From Gammaproteobacteria bacterium (GTDB taxonomy: Bacteria > Pseudomonadota > Gammaproteobacteria > Steroidobacterales > Steroidobacteraceae), in NCBI GenBank assembly GCA_025357915.1, contig JANYLH010000046.1, positions 1 through 36,628 of the forward strand: a stretch of 36,628 nucleotides of DNA. The letters run 5' to 3'. This document shows, one piece after another, positions 36,455 to 36,628 of the stretch (within the stretch, counting starts at the first letter, position 1; every line of letters begins with the position of its first letter). Under the pieces are notes generated by a model that worked only from the letters and a program-made list of their open reading frames with translations, was not told the DNA's origin and did no database searches. The position numbers and the translations under genes are program-made.

Positions 36455-36628
36455 CCCGCCTGCCCGGCCTTGGTCTTGAGGTGATCGGCCAGCCGCAAGG
36501 CCAGCGCTACCACGGCCAGCGTAGGGTTGGCCTGGCTCGAAGTCGGAAATAGGGCGGCGCCGGCAACGTACAGGTTGCTGATTCCGTGCACCCTGCAGCT
36601 GGCGTCGACGACGCTGGTGCGCGGATCG
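36451..36628 (-). CDS. GMC-family oxidoreductase, C-terminal end (rest outside window)
   Basis: Only the last 58 residues are present, entering from the right edge. They contain the strongest C-terminal signature of glucose-methanol-choline flavoenzymes: NLYVAGAALFPTSSQANPT, with the FAD-contacting Gly and the active-site Asn of ANPT, then a helix ALALRLADHLK. GMC enzymes oxidise alcohol groups, often of sugars, using FAD. The TAA stop shares bases with the TAA of the convergent epsL gene within the palindrome TTAA at 36451-36454. Its place beside epsL suggests a role in polysaccharide or envelope metabolism, but the substrate is unknown. Confidence 0.88.
   Translation of the reverse strand, partial: DPRTSVVDASCRVHGISNLYVAGAALFPTSSQANPTLAVVALALRLADHLKTKAGQAG

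Overview
The window looks like chromosomal DNA of a GC-rich gammaproteobacterium. The evidence is a GlrK/QseG/GlrR-type three-gene set, an Entner-Doudoroff locus with HexR-type operators, a discriminating-type GluRS, and CCA-encoded tRNA genes. The exopolysaccharide genes would fit Steroidobacterales/Nevskiales-like lineages, but that placement is a guess. No phage, insertion sequence, CRISPR array or plasmid feature was seen, and no gene-free stretch exceeds 300 bases.

Layout. 1-1406 (minus): the 5' part of a secreted protein with two copies of one domain, preceded by what looks like the tail of a broken TPR gene. 1397-5390 (minus): edd-eda plus an amino acid permease. 5562-9631 (plus): zwf-pgl-hexR-qor. 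The two blocks diverge from 5391-5561, which carries two HexR-like operators. Together they convert glucose 6-phosphate to pyruvate and glyceraldehyde 3-phosphate under the control of a regulator encoded inside the regulon. 9648-11670 (minus): gmd-fcl for GDP-L-fucose. 11783-19481 (plus): an OmpA-like periplasmic protein, then a tight run of ugd, manC, manB, a small nitroreductase, an MFS transporter and a WbpE-like aminotransferase. These supply UDP-glucuronate, GDP-mannose and probably an amino sugar. 19551-22970 (minus): sensor kinase GlrK, lipoprotein QseG and regulator GlrR, followed in reading order upstream by galE at 23045-24040 (minus).

24121-29392 (plus): srkA-like kinase, a small lipoprotein and a large PAS/GAF/GGDEF/EAL protein for cyclic di-GMP. 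29386-33264: a polyprenyl-phosphate sugar transferase (minus), a CelD/FemAB-like GNAT protein (plus) and an SDR epimerase (minus), all plausible polysaccharide genes. 33312-35130: tRNA-Val(CAC) (minus), gltX, tRNA-Ala(GGC) and tRNA-Glu(UUC) (plus). 35258-36628: an EpsL-like outer-membrane barrel (plus) meeting the C-terminal end of a GMC oxidoreductase (minus).

The general theme is central sugar catabolism feeding nucleotide-sugar and exopolysaccharide synthesis, with envelope and cyclic di-GMP signalling beside it. The most unusual single observation is that the GlrR-like regulator has a clean in-frame loss of the segment that normally carries the sigma54-contacting GAFTGA loop, while its receiver, Walker motifs and DNA-binding domain remain.
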